From JBBDYG01 sp040901765 (GTDB lineage: Bacteria; Planctomycetota; Planctomycetia; Pirellulales; Lacipirellulaceae), in assembly GCA_040901765.1 (NCBI GenBank), contig JBBDYG010000027.1, forward strand, positions 1 through 44,806: a DNA stretch of 44,806 nt, read 5' to 3'. How positions within the stretch are numbered: the first letter of the stretch is position 1; every line of letters begins with the position of its first letter. Position numbers and translations under genes: made by a program. Positions 1 through 9,900 of this stretch are shown here, one piece after another. The notes under the pieces were generated by a model, which saw only the letters and a list, made by a program, of their open reading frames with translations, had not been told where the DNA came from and did no database searches.

Positions 1-1
1 C

Positions 2-1567
2 AAGCTTTCGCTGCTGCTCAAGGCGCTCGAAGGGGAGACGAAGGAATCGATCGACGCGATTCTGTTCCACAAAGAACGGGCCTTGCCCGATCTGGCGAAG
101 AACATTCGCTGTGGGAATTCAATTATTGGACGTGACTTTTACAACGGCCAACAACGGAGCCTATTGGACGACAAGGAACAGCATCGCATCAATGTCTTCG
201 ACTGGCGCGGCGAAAAAGGATTTCCCGAAATCATGGCCGCGGGTGGGTTCGATGCGATCATCGGCAACCCACCCTACATCCGCATGGAGACCTTCAAGGA
301 ACTCAAAAACTATCTCCGGTTGAAGTACAAGGTTCACGACGAACGCGCCGATCTCTACGCTTATTTTATCGAGCGCGAGCACCAATTGCTGCGCGAAGGA
401 GGCATGTTCGGGATGATCGTCTCGAACAAGTTCTTGCGGGCGAATTACGGGCGGAATGTTCGCGACCTGATTGTGCAGGTCGCACAGCCGCTCCGCATTG
501 TTGACCTCGCTGGGCTGCCGGTATTCCGTGGCGCAACCGTCCGCACAATTATTCTGATCACGGAACGGAGCAACCGCCGAGTTCGGACCCGCTATTCGCC
601 TCCCCCCGACCGCGAGACTTTCCAGGCAATCCAGGCGGAAACAACAACTCTTGCCGAAGCGACCGACCCAACTTCCTATGCTCTCCCCGCACAAGCTGTG
701 AAGGGAGCCGTGTGGAATCTCGTGCGCCCCAACGTGACCGCACTCATGCGGAAGATGGAGCAGGATGCGGTAATGCTCAGCGAGTTTGTAGACGGCAATA
801 TTTGCATGGGAATCAAATCCGGTCTCATTGAAGCCTTTGTGATTTCCGGCGATCAAATGCGGCGGATCGTCAAGAAGAATGCCAAAGCGAAGAAGTTAAT
901 TCACCCATTCCTTCAAGGGCGATGTATTGATCGTTACAAATTGGAACCCGCGGACGAGTATTTAATTTACACGCCGCACGGCATTGATATGTCGCCTTAT
1001 CCCGCGGTGCTCGACCATTTGAGCCAATATCGCAAGAGCTTGGAGCAACGGGCAACGAATCAAGAATGGTATGAATTGCAACAGCCGCAATTCGCCTACA
1101 AGAAGTGGATGGAATCACCGAAAATCGTGTTTCCGGACATAGCTACTTCGGTTCGATTTGCAATTGATCGGAACGGCTACTTCGGCGCCAACACGGTCTA
1201 TTTTATTCCCACTGACAATCTGATGTTGCTCGGGTTACTCAATAGTCGTGCTGCCGCGTTCTACTTCAAGCAAGTTTGCGCTGCGCTCGAAGGGCCGGGA
1301 GAGGCCTACTTGAGGTTCTTCGGACAGTATCTAGAGAGTTTCCCGGTTAAACTTCCTAAATCAGAGCAAGAAAATGCACGCCTGATTCGACACGTAGAGG
1401 AAATCTTCAAATTGCAGAAGGAATCCGAAGCCGCTCGCATTGAGCACTCGCGAGCTGTGTATGAGCGGATTCTCGATCATACCAATCAGCAGATCGATGC
1501 CTTGGTCTACGAACTCTACGGCCTGACGCCGGAAGAGATCGCGCTGGTCGAGGAGGCGACGAAGTAG
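2..1567 (+). CDS. Type IIG restriction-modification enzyme (Eco57I-like), C-terminal part, 5' end off window
   Basis: The reading frame is open to the left edge, so the N-terminus is missing and about 521 codons are visible. The catalytic N6-adenine methyltransferase motif IV (NPPY) is encoded at 266-277 in the context FDAIIGNPPYIRM. It is followed by DLYAYFIER and GGMFGMIVSNKF blocks that are typical of Eco57I-type and related large methyltransferases. The second half (about nt 700-1450) resembles a TaqI-like C-terminal specificity domain, and the last 50 residues look coiled-coil. In type IIG enzymes one polypeptide methylates adenine and cuts DNA, with the nuclease domain at the N-terminus, which cannot be seen here. 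A BREX PglX-type methyltransferase shares these motifs and is the main alternative. The TAG stop codon (1565-1567) is the end of a GTAG that heads a small hairpin. Confidence 0.8.
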   Translation, partial: KLSLLLKALEGETKESIDAILFHKERALPDLAKNIRCGNSIIGRDFYNGQQRSLLDDKEQHRINVFDWRGEKGFPEIMAAGGFDAIIGNPPYIRMETFKELKNYLRLKYKVHDERADLYAYFIEREHQLLREGGMFGMIVSNKFLRANYGRNVRDLIVQVAQPLRIVDLAGLPVFRGATVRTIILITERSNRRVRTRYSPPPDRETFQAIQAETTTLAEATDPTSYALPAQAVKGAVWNLVRPNVTALMRKMEQDAVMLSEFVDGNICMGIKSGLIEAFVISGDQMRRIVKKNAKAKKLIHPFLQGRCIDRYKLEPADEYLIYTPHGIDMSPYPAVLDHLSQYRKSLEQRATNQEWYELQQPQFAYKKWMESPKIVFPDIATSVRFAIDRNGYFGANTVYFIPTDNLMLLGLLNSRAAAFYFKQVCAALEGPGEAYLRFFGQYLESFPVKLPKSEQENARLIRHVEEIFKLQKESEAARIEHSRAVYERILDHTNQQIDALVYELYGLTPEEIALVEEATK

Positions 1568-1585
1568 CACCGGTCTCGCGACCGG
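1564..1585 (+). repeat. GTAG-headed REP-like hairpin supplying a stop codon
   Basis: GTAG at 1564-1567 is followed by a perfect stem, CCGGTC at 1570-1575, loop TCGC, and GACCGG at 1580-1585. A GTAG head 5' of a short hairpin is the classic layout of REP elements moved by RAYT (TnpA-REP) transposases. The TAG of the GTAG is the stop codon of the restriction-modification gene. Confidence 0.5.
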
Positions 1586-2351
1586 CTGCGATTCCTTTCC
1601 AAACCCCAGGGGTGCCTGGGGTCGAAGGTCAGGCCCCAGCGAACCCTGTATCGAACGTCACTTCCTATCAACGAGCGGCTTCAGTCCGCGCTTCCGCTGG
1701 GGGCTTCGCTGCGCTACGACCCCAGCCACCCGGCCGATAGAGACACCCAAACCCGTAGCATGGCTCCTTGAGCCGTGCGTGAAAAATCTCTCCATCCTCT
1801 CGCACGGCTCAAGGAGCCATGCTACGGGCAAGAACATTCTCCCCAAGTTTCTTGCTTGCAAAGAGCCACCCCTTCTGGTATGGTGTACGTCTGAACAAAC
1901 TCCCGAATCAGGAGCACGCCGCCATGCGCTTCCACAACCGTCCCCCGCCCCATTCACCCCTCCCCTAACCCCTCCCCATCAAGGGGAGGGGGACCAGCGC
2001 GCATTCCGCACTCCGCGTTCGGACGCTGCTCGCGGTGCGCGCTTCCGCCGAGCGTGTCGCGCCGCGCTAGCGGCATCGCTCGCGGTGCGCGCGGAGGGCA
2101 CGCCCGCAAGCGTTCTGGAGGGCAATTATTTCGCACCCGCGAAACAACGAGCGAATCAACTCCGCCGAGAAAGCCACGCCATGAAACACGTAACCATTTA
2201 TCACACAACGCCTTACCACCGCGCACACCGCCATGCGGAATCCCGAATTGATTCGCAAACATCAGGAAGAGTTGTTCGGCGCCCGCGAAACAACGAAGCA
2301 ATTCGCCCCCACTCGTCGTTCATCGCTCATCGCTCATCGCTTCCGTCCCGC
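1568..2351. other. Repeat-rich intergenic region
   Basis: This stretch holds no gene that I can support. It contains a REPIN (1752-1828), G- and C-rich tracts, and a perfect 9-bp hairpin CCCCTCCCC / GGGGAGGGG at 1969-1977 and 1983-1991 around the loop ATCAA. It also contains near-duplicate segments rich in GCTCGCGGTGCGCGC (about 2029 and 2078) and a tandem heptamer-like run (CATCGCT repeated) near 2318-2344. Open frames crossing it have repeat-like, low-complexity translations. Confidence 0.6.
1752..1828. repeat. REPIN: perfect 28-bp inverted repeat with GTAG heads
   Basis: Arm 1 at 1752-1779 and arm 2 at 1801-1828 are perfect reverse complements separated by a 21-nt loop. Each arm starts CCC-GTAG and then folds on itself (CATGGCT - CCTTG - AGCCGTG, with one wobble pair). 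The unit is therefore two inverted REP elements, which is the definition of a REPIN. Confidence 0.8.
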
Positions 2352-2678
2352 CTACGACAACAGATTGAACTCGTTATCGCTCGGCCAAGGCCCGAAGTCG
2401 AACGGCGACTCGTCTTCGGTTGGCTCGAACTCGAACGCTTCGTCGTTCCAAGGAATGTCGAGATCAAACCGCTCGCAAGTACGCGGAAGAGCAGCGCACG
2501 CTTTGCGACGCTCGTGGCGGACTTCGTCTTGCAGTTTATGAACCAGCGAGGCAATGTAGGGATCGGCCCAGGGAAGAAGCTGGCTCGGCCGGAACCGGGC
2601 GCGAGTGCGGGGCGACATAGCGGCCATTTCAGCCGGGACTTCGATTACCAGACAACGAATCTTGCGAGGAGCAATCAT
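2352..2678 (-). CDS. Small hypothetical protein, 108 aa
   Basis: I do not recognise a named domain. The protein begins with a basic segment (MIAPRKIRCLVIEVP), has an arginine-rich middle and ends in a strongly acidic, aromatic tail (FEFEPTEDESPFDFGPW). It is soluble by composition, with no signal peptide or membrane segment. A good ribosome binding site (AAAGGAAG, 8 nt before the ATG) and protein-like composition argue that it is real, unlike the overlapping plus-strand frame. The same frame stays open upstream of the ATG back to a stop codon about 28 codons away, so a slightly longer protein cannot be excluded. It stands alone among repeats, with no operon context. Confidence 0.5.
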   Translation of the reverse strand: MIAPRKIRCLVIEVPAEMAAMSPRTRARFRPSQLLPWADPYIASLVHKLQDEVRHERRKACAALPRTCERFDLDIPWNDEAFEFEPTEDESPFDFGPWPSDNEFNLLS

Positions 2679-3018
2679 CGGAGCGCTTCCTTTCGGTCGA
2701 ATGCGAAGAGAGTGTTTTTGATAAGTGCCCGGCCACTGATAATCGAACAGTTTGCCGAGCCGTTACGACCGGCCCTCCCAGGACAGGTCGGCCAAGATGA
2801 GATGCATAGCGCGTGCCGAAGTCGCTAATCGACCACGAAACTTATTGGCGGATTGCGAATTTGCCGTTGTTTTCCGCCGAACAGCAGCATTCAGTTTCGC
2901 TCGCAAAGACCGCTAGCGTGGAACGGATTGCAATCCGCAACAATCGTGAAGCGATTGCAGAATTGTCTAAAGTTTAGCGGTCGGCGCGGGAAAAGCGCAT
3001 CGCACGCCGATCGTCGGA
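2679..3018. other. Intergenic region with a nested palindrome
   Basis: I see no supportable gene here. The stretch includes a 14-bp palindrome CGGATTGCAATCCG (2924-2937) nested inside outer arms GACCGCTA (2908-2915) and TAGCGGTC (2975-2982). This nested layout resembles the other palindromic intergenic elements of the window. The left part (2679-2830) would contain the promoter of the small minus-strand gene that starts at 2678. Confidence 0.4.
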
Positions 3019-3708
3019 TTATGAATCCGCCAGATCCAACGTCGCCCAGCAACTCGGATCTTCGTCGTAGGGAAAGCCCACGCCACTGGCAAAGGTTTGC
3101 AGGCCCCGTTCACGATCGAAGACCGCGTAGGTGAACCCGAGTCGCTTGTGTTGCTCGGGGTCATAACCGGCGAGGGTGACGGCGGGGAGAAACGCCGCAA
3201 GGTGGTAGCCGTCCTTGCGGACGGTGCTAACCGCTTGTAATTCGCGGGGTCGGACAGGACGCGCGTTCTCCCGCGCGCGATTGATCAAGAGTTGATCGGC
3301 CAGTGGCTCAGCGGCTTGTCGGCCCCCCCCGGTGGGAAGGAACACGAACCGGTGGCAATACTTGCTCGCACGGTGGATATTGTGGGTGGCACGGGTGTCG
3401 ATCCAAAGCTGAATGCCGTCGCTGTCCTCGGGCCGCGAGTCGCGGCACCATACCGGCTGCGCCTTGTTCGTAACGTCGAGCGTCACGAGCAGACCCTGCT
3501 TGCTCCACGCCATCCGCACATCGGCAAACTGCCGTTCGGAAACAGGCGTCTCCGCATCGAGCGCCGCCAGATCGGGCAGCCGATACGATTCATCCAGCGA
3601 AACGCCGGTGGCCTTCCAAATCGGCTCGCGCTGCCGCACGGGCACCGCAAACCGAAACAAAAACCGCGGCGCAAGCAAAGCATTCAGGTCGTTTACAACT
3701 TCAGCCAT
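3019..3708 (-). CDS. CBM9/DOMON-like hypothetical protein, 229 aa
   Basis: The protein has the pattern of a carbohydrate-binding family 9-like beta-sandwich. A segment VRMAWSKQGLLVTLDV is followed by a DSDGIQLWIDTR strand and loop, a later YHLAAFLP strand, and a GFTYAVFDRE segment. These match the 'monitoring of substrate or metal' beta-sandwich domains that are often annotated as sugar-binding or DOMON-like in planctomycetes. No signal peptide or membrane segment is visible, so it appears cytoplasmic. It lies 234 nt downstream of the tandem uvrA gene on the same strand, with a long palindromic element between them, so co-transcription is doubtful. Its ligand is unknown, and the family call is by pattern only. 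Confidence 0.6.
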   Translation of the reverse strand: MAEVVNDLNALLAPRFLFRFAVPVRQREPIWKATGVSLDESYRLPDLAALDAETPVSERQFADVRMAWSKQGLLVTLDVTNKAQPVWCRDSRPEDSDGIQLWIDTRATHNIHRASKYCHRFVFLPTGGGRQAAEPLADQLLINRARENARPVRPRELQAVSTVRKDGYHLAAFLPAVTLAGYDPEQHKRLGFTYAVFDRERGLQTFASGVGFPYDEDPSCWATLDLADS

Positions 3709-3749
3709 AATCTACTAACAACGAATAGAGTCCACAAAGAAGTCAGTTG

Positions 3750-3922
3750 AGCCACGGATGAAACACGGATTGAACACGGATAAGAATGGAAATTTCAACC
3801 GCTAATTAACGCTAATGTACACTGATGAAATGAATGATTTTTTCCATTAGCGCTGATTAGCGTCGATTAGCGGTTTCTGTCTTTCCTCATCCGTGTTCAA
3901 TTCGTGTTCAATCCGTGGCTCC
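3750..3922. repeat. Long imperfect palindromic element (CCACGGATG family)
   Basis: The left arm begins GCCACGGATGAAACACGG (from 3751) and the right arm ends in TCAATCCGTGGC (about 3908-3919). The inner arms AACCGCTAAT... and ...ATTAGCGGTT (around 3797-3874) also pair. The element folds as one long hairpin of about 170 nt between the stop codon of uvrA and the CBM9-like gene. Related copies lie at 11231-11385 and 31648-31788, with a weaker one at 14634-14782. Confidence 0.75.
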
Positions 3923-3942
3923 TTTCTGCGTCTCTGGTTCAA

Positions 3943-6900
3943 TCATCCCACGCCTGCTGCCAACACGGCATCGAGATGCTCGCGGAGGAAGTCGGCCAAA
4001 TCGCCGCGGTCGAGGTCGTCGGTTGTTACAAAACGAAACTTCACCTGGTCTCGTTCGGAGTCGTCGGTCGTCAGCGTCCGGTCGGCCCCCAATTCGGCTA
4101 TGCGGCCCAAAGCGAACGCGCCTTTCGGGCCGTTGAGCATCAAGTCGATGCCCGCCAGACGCTTGGTGAACACGCTCGCCCACGGTTCCCGGCGGCCGGG
4201 GGCCATGAAGTGAACCACCTGTTGATTGTTCCACAGGAACTGCCCCTTCGGCGCGGCGTCGCCAAGCATTTCCAATAGATCTTCAAGCACTTCAATTGTC
4301 CACGCGACCTTTTTCCCGGGCGGAAAGCCCTTCCGCGCGAGATGCCATTTTTGACCGAGCACTTTCCAGGGCATCACGTCCTCGGGCCGCTGCTCGGTCC
4401 GTTCGGCAAACTTGCGAAAGCCGGCAACCGCGTTATCGACAAAGCCCCAGAACGCCGGCGTGTCGATCTCCTCCCAGGAATGGGCGTCGATCTGTACCTC
4501 CTGCCACGGACCGCGTAGCGTTTTGCATCGCACCCGCGGCCGGCGGCCGTAAGCCTCGATGTCGTCGATGTCATCCAGCGGCAGCAGGCCCAGCTCTTCG
4601 ACCAGCGTCTCGCGGTTGAATGTCTTCTTGGCAGTGCGAAACTTTAGCTTCACCAGCCACTTTTCGCCTGTGAGGGCGTGGAAGAACCAGCCGTCGATTT
4701 TTCGCTGGCCCGTGATTTCGACGATCGTCCGCGTGTTCCAGTTCGTGGGAAGGAAGTCGCCGACCTTTTGAATACGCTCCTCGACCGCGTCAAGTATCCG
4801 CCCGTCCCACTGACACGCTTCCCCCGTGCGTGAGACGCGATCGCGGGTGTGCCATTTCCGCCCGTCCACTTCCCACGGCATTTTCGTATCGCGGCCGACT
4901 TCGCTAATCTCTACGTCCGCTTTACGCTTCGCATCAAGCGCCGCGGGATCGAACGGCTTGCGCTCCACCAGCGGCCCGGCAGCCAGAACCGGGGCCAGGG
5001 CGGCGGCGGTGTGGGAGACGATTTGGGATTTGGCAGACTTGCGGCCTTTGGAAGTGCCGACTTGCTTAACGATCTCCTCGGGCGTTCCCGCGGCAACGAC
5101 GTAGCCGCCATCGGCGCCTGCTTCGGGGCCGATATCGATGATCCAGTCGGCTGTTTTGATCACGTCGAGATTATGCTCGATTACTACCACGGTATTTCCC
5201 AAGTCCACCAAGCGATTCAGCACTTCCAAGAGCTTCGCCAGGTCGTCGAAGTGGAGGCCCGTGGTTGGCTCGTCGAGCAGATAGAGCGTTTGCCCCGTGT
5301 CGGGCCGGGCGAGTTCGGCGGCCAGTTTTACGCGCTGGGCTTCTCCGCCCGACAGGGTTGGCGCGCTTTGACCAAGCGTGATGTAATCCAGCCCCACATC
5401 GCACAACGTCTGCAAGATGCGGCGAATCTTGGGAATGTTCGCGAACAGCTCCAGTGCCTCGCTGCAAGGCAGGTCGAGCACTTCCGCGATGCTCTTGCCG
5501 CGATAACGCACGGCGAGCGTGTCGGGGTTATAGCGCTGGCCTTGGCACGTGTCGCACTTGACCCACACATCGGGCAGAAAGTGCATCTCGACGCACAATT
5601 CGCCGGCGCCTTCGCAGGCGTCGCACCGGCCGCCTGGCACGTTGAAGCTAAACCGCCGAGCGGTGTATCCGCGGAGCTTGGCTTCCGGTAATTGCGAGAA
5701 GAGATCGCGAATCAAATCGAACACGCCAGTATACGTGGCGGGATTCGACGTGGGAGTGTTTCCGAGCGACTGCTGATCGACGCGAATTACCTTGTTAATC
5801 TGCTCGACGCCTCGAATTTCGTCATACGCGCCGGGAGTGGTGCTTGCGCGATGAAGCGTCCGCGCGAGTTGGTTGAACAGAATATCTTCCACCAGCGAGC
5901 TTTTCCCACTGCCGCTCACGCCCGTGACCGCCGTCAGCGTGCCGAGCGGAATTTCGACGTTGATGTTTTTGAGGTTGTTGTGGCGAGCGCCAATGACCGC
6001 GAGGCGCGGGATTTGGGATTTGCGATTTGCGATTTGCGATTTAGTACCTTTAGCGTCCTTCTTATTGCAATCTGAAATCCCAAATCCAAAATCTGAAATC
6101 CTTCGTTTTTTCGGTACTCCAATCGCTTTCTTGCCCGACAAATACGGCCCGGTCACGCTGCCGCGTCGTTTGGCGACCTGCTCGGGCGTGCCGGAGGCGA
6201 CGATTTGGCCGCCAAACTTGCCGGCGGCCGGGCCGAAATCGAGAATTTGGTCAGCGCCGGTCACTACTTCGCAGTCGTGCTCCACGATCAATAGCGTGTT
6301 TCCCAGATCGCGCAGCTTTTTAAGCGCCGCGATCAATCGCGTATTGTCGCGCGGATGGAGACCGATGGTCGGTTCGTCGAGCACGTACAGCACGCCACAC
6401 AAGCCGCTGCCAACTTGGCTCGCCAATCGAATGCGCTGCGACTCGCCGCCTGAAAGTGTCGGCGCGGAGCGGCCGAGTGTGAGGTAGGGGAGGCCCACGT
6501 CGACCAGGAACGTCAGTCGATTCTCGATCTCGCGGTTGAGGTCGCCCGCCACTTTCTTTTCGCGTGGCTCCAGCTTCCAGGCCTGCACTTCGGCAAGCAA
6601 CTCGCCAAGTGGCGTGCGGCAGATGTCGTCGATCGTCCGCTGGCGGAACCGCACCGCGCCAGCGTCATCGCGCAGCCGGCTGCCGCCGCATTCGCTGCAC
6701 TCGATCTCATCGACCAAGTGCTCGAGCCGCGTTCGCAGGGTGGGCGACAGTTTTGCAGCTTCCTCGAGCGCGGGGTAGAGGCCTTTGAACTGGAAGCGAA
6801 GCGAGGGGTGAGGAGCGAGGAGCGAGGAGCGAGGAGCGGGCGGTTCTGCCTTTCCCTGACCTCCGACTTCTGGCGTCTGGCCTCTCACTTCAATCCATTC

Positions 6901-9900
6901 GTCGCCCGTTCCATAAAGCAACACTCGCCGTTGCCGCGCGGAAAGCCGTTGGTACGGTACGCCCAGCGGAATGCCGCTCGCACGGCTGAGCGCGGCGAGC
7001 ATCTGCTCGGCAAGTGGTTTTGACAAGTTGGGCCACAAGAGCATGGCCCCTTCGGCGAGCGTGAGCTTCGGATCGCGAAACAGCGCCGTGGGATTCGCGC
7101 CGGTTTGAGTACCCAATCCCTGGCACGCCTCGCACCAACCGAGGCCGCTGTTAAACGAAAAGTTGTGCGGCGAGAGCGAATCGAAACTCCGGCCACATTG
7201 CTCGCACGCCAAGTGCTGACTGTGAATCCGCACCGGCCAGCGCGTTTCGGCCACGTTGTCGTCCGGCTGCGTGACGTGCAGCACGCCTTTGCCGACGGCG
7301 AGCGCATTTTCAACGCTCTCGGCAAGTCGCCCACGCCCGTTCGCGCGAACCGTGATCCGGTCGATGATCACCTCAATCGCATGTTTTCGGCGGCGATCGA
7401 TCCGCGGCGCGGTTTCCAGCCCGTGCGTCTCGCCATCAATCCGCACCCGCAAATAGCCCGAACCTTTGAGCGAGTCCCACAACGTTTCGTAAGCTTCGCC
7501 CACCTGAATCTCAACGGGGGCCATCAAGTAGAGCTTCGTCCCCTCCGGCTCTTCGAGAATCTTGTCCACGATCTGGTCGGACGTTTGCGTGCCGATCGGC
7601 AGTTCGCAATCGGGACAGTGCGGCTGGCCGAGCCGGGCGTACAGCACGCGGAAGTAATCGTAGATTTCGGTGACCGTGCCGACGGTGGAACGCGGGGTAT
7701 GGCCCGTGTTGCGCTGCTCGATGGCAATGGCCGGCGAAAGGCCTTCGATGTGGTCCACCAACGGCTTTTGCATCTGGCCGACGAATTGCCGGGCGTAGCT
7801 GCTCAGGCTCTCGACGTAGCGCCGTTGACCCTCGGCGTAGATCGTGTCCATCGCCAGCGATGTTTTTCCCGAGCCACTCGGCCCACAGAAAACGGTCATC
7901 TGATCGCGCGGAATTTTAAGGTCCAGCCCCTGCAAGTTGTGTTGTCGCGCGCCGCGAATCTCGATGTGCGTGATCTCCTTGGCGATGGCACGAGGCTTCT
8001 TGGGCTTCCCGTTTCGCGAAGACGCCAAGCGGCCGTTCCGTGCGGTGGCGAGAATCGGGGCGAGTGCCTCGCCAGTGTGGGAGCGGAATGACGAATGACG
8101 AATGACGAATGACGAATGATTCGCATTCTTCCATTCGTCATTCGTCATTCGTGCTTCGTCATTTTGCATCGCAAACGCGACCACATCTTCGGGGGTGCCG
8201 GCCGCCACCAATTCACCGCCCTTTTGTCCGCCTTCGGGGCCAATATCAATCACCCAATCGGCCGTCTTGATCACATCGAGGTTATGCTCGACCACGAGCA
8301 CCGTGTTGCCCGCGTCGACGAAATCGTGCAGCACCTTGAGCAACAACTCGATGTCGGCAAAGTGGAGACCGGTCGTTGGTTCATCGAGAACGTACAGTGT
8401 TCGTCCCGTCGACTTCTTTACGAGCTCGCGGGCGAGTTTGATCCGCTGCGCCTCGCCGCCCGACAGCGTCGGGGAGGGCTGCCCGAGCTTGATGTAGTCG
8501 AGACCGACCGCGTGGAGCGTCGAAAGTTTATGGTGAATTCCCGGCACGTTCTGGAAGTGCTCCATCGCTTGCTGGACGTCCATTTCCAGCACGTCGGCAA
8601 TGTTCTTCCCTTTGAACATCACTTGCAGCGATTCGCGGTTAAAGCGATGCCCCTTGCAAACGGGGCAGGTGACCCACACGTCCGCGAGAAAGTCCATCTC
8701 CAGTCGGTTCGAGCCGTTGCCATCGCATGCTTCGCAACGACCGCCGGGAACGTTGAAGCTGAACCGCCCCGGTTTGTAACCCCGCCGCTTCGCTTCCGGA
8801 AGCTGCGTGTAGAGCGTGCGTATGTCGTCGAACACCTTGATATAAGTTCCGGGGTTCGAGCGCGGCGTGCGACCGATCGGCGATTGGTCGATGGCGATCA
8901 CTTTGTCGAGATGCTCGACCCCCTCGATTGCGTCGTGCTCGCCAGGTTCGCCGACGCCTTTCATTAAATCGCGCCTTAGCGATTCCATCAAAATGTCGTT
9001 TACGAGCGAGCTTTTGCCCGAACCCGACACCCCAGTCACGCACACAAACGCCCCGAGCGGAATCTCGACGTCGATGTTCTTGAGGTTATTGTGGCGAGCG
9101 CCGCGGACGGTGAGGAAGCGGATTTCTGATTTCTGATTGATGATTGCTGATTGAGTATATGTTGCGTCTAGCTTCTTACAATCATCAATCATCAATCCTA
9201 AATCATCAATTCTTCGTTTAGCTGGCACCTCAATTTTCCGCTTGCCAGAAAGATACGCTCCCGTAATGCTTTTCGGCTCCTCCGCGACTGCGGCTGCGTC
9301 TCCGATGGCGACAATGTGGCCGCCGCGTATTCCTGGGCCTGGGCCGAAGTCAATGATGTGATCCGCGGCGAGCATCGTGTCTTCGTCGTGCTCGACGACA
9401 ACCACCGTGTTGCCGAGGTCGCGCAATTGCTCGAGGGTTGCGAGCAACCGTTCGTTGTCGCGGGGGTGGAGGCCGATCGAAGGCTCGTCGAGAATGTAGA
9501 GCACGCCGACCAGCCCGCAGCCAATCTGGCCGGCCAGCCGAATGCGTTGCGACTCGCCGCCCGAGAGAGTCGGCGCGGTGCGGGCCAGTGTCAGATACTC
9601 CAGACCCACATTCGTCAAGAAACCGAGCCGGCCGCGAATCTCCTTGAGCACCTCGGTGGCGATGAATTGCTGAGTCTTGTCGAGCGTGAGCGCTTGAAAA
9701 AACTCGACGGCGTCGGCAATCGGCAGCCCACAGACTTGCGGCAGGCTGAGAGACGCCGCATCGGTGAAGCGCTGGCTCGTCGTCGTAAGCAGCACGGACC
9801 GCGCCTGCGGGTTGAGCCGCTCGCCGCCGCAGTCGGGGCAGCCGATGATCCGCATGTACTTTTCCAGTTGGCGGATTTGCATCTGGCTCTGGCTGGTACG

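Noticed and set aside
161..856. 231-aa open frame on the minus strand
   Set aside because: It is antisense to the restriction-modification gene, whose NPPY and other motifs are clear; this is a shadow frame.
1779..2828. 349-aa open frame on the plus strand across the repeat region
   Set aside because: It begins inside the REPIN loop, its translation is built from palindromic and heptamer-like repeats, and a better-supported small gene lies opposite.
7105..8091. 328-aa open frame antisense to uvrA
   Set aside because: It is a shadow of a high-GC coding frame, with no domain and no plausible start signal. The same holds for 9316-9915 and 10111-10935.
8086..8168. CRISPR-like short repeats
   Set aside because: The units are 7 nt, adjacent and inverted, without spacers; this is a palindromic element.
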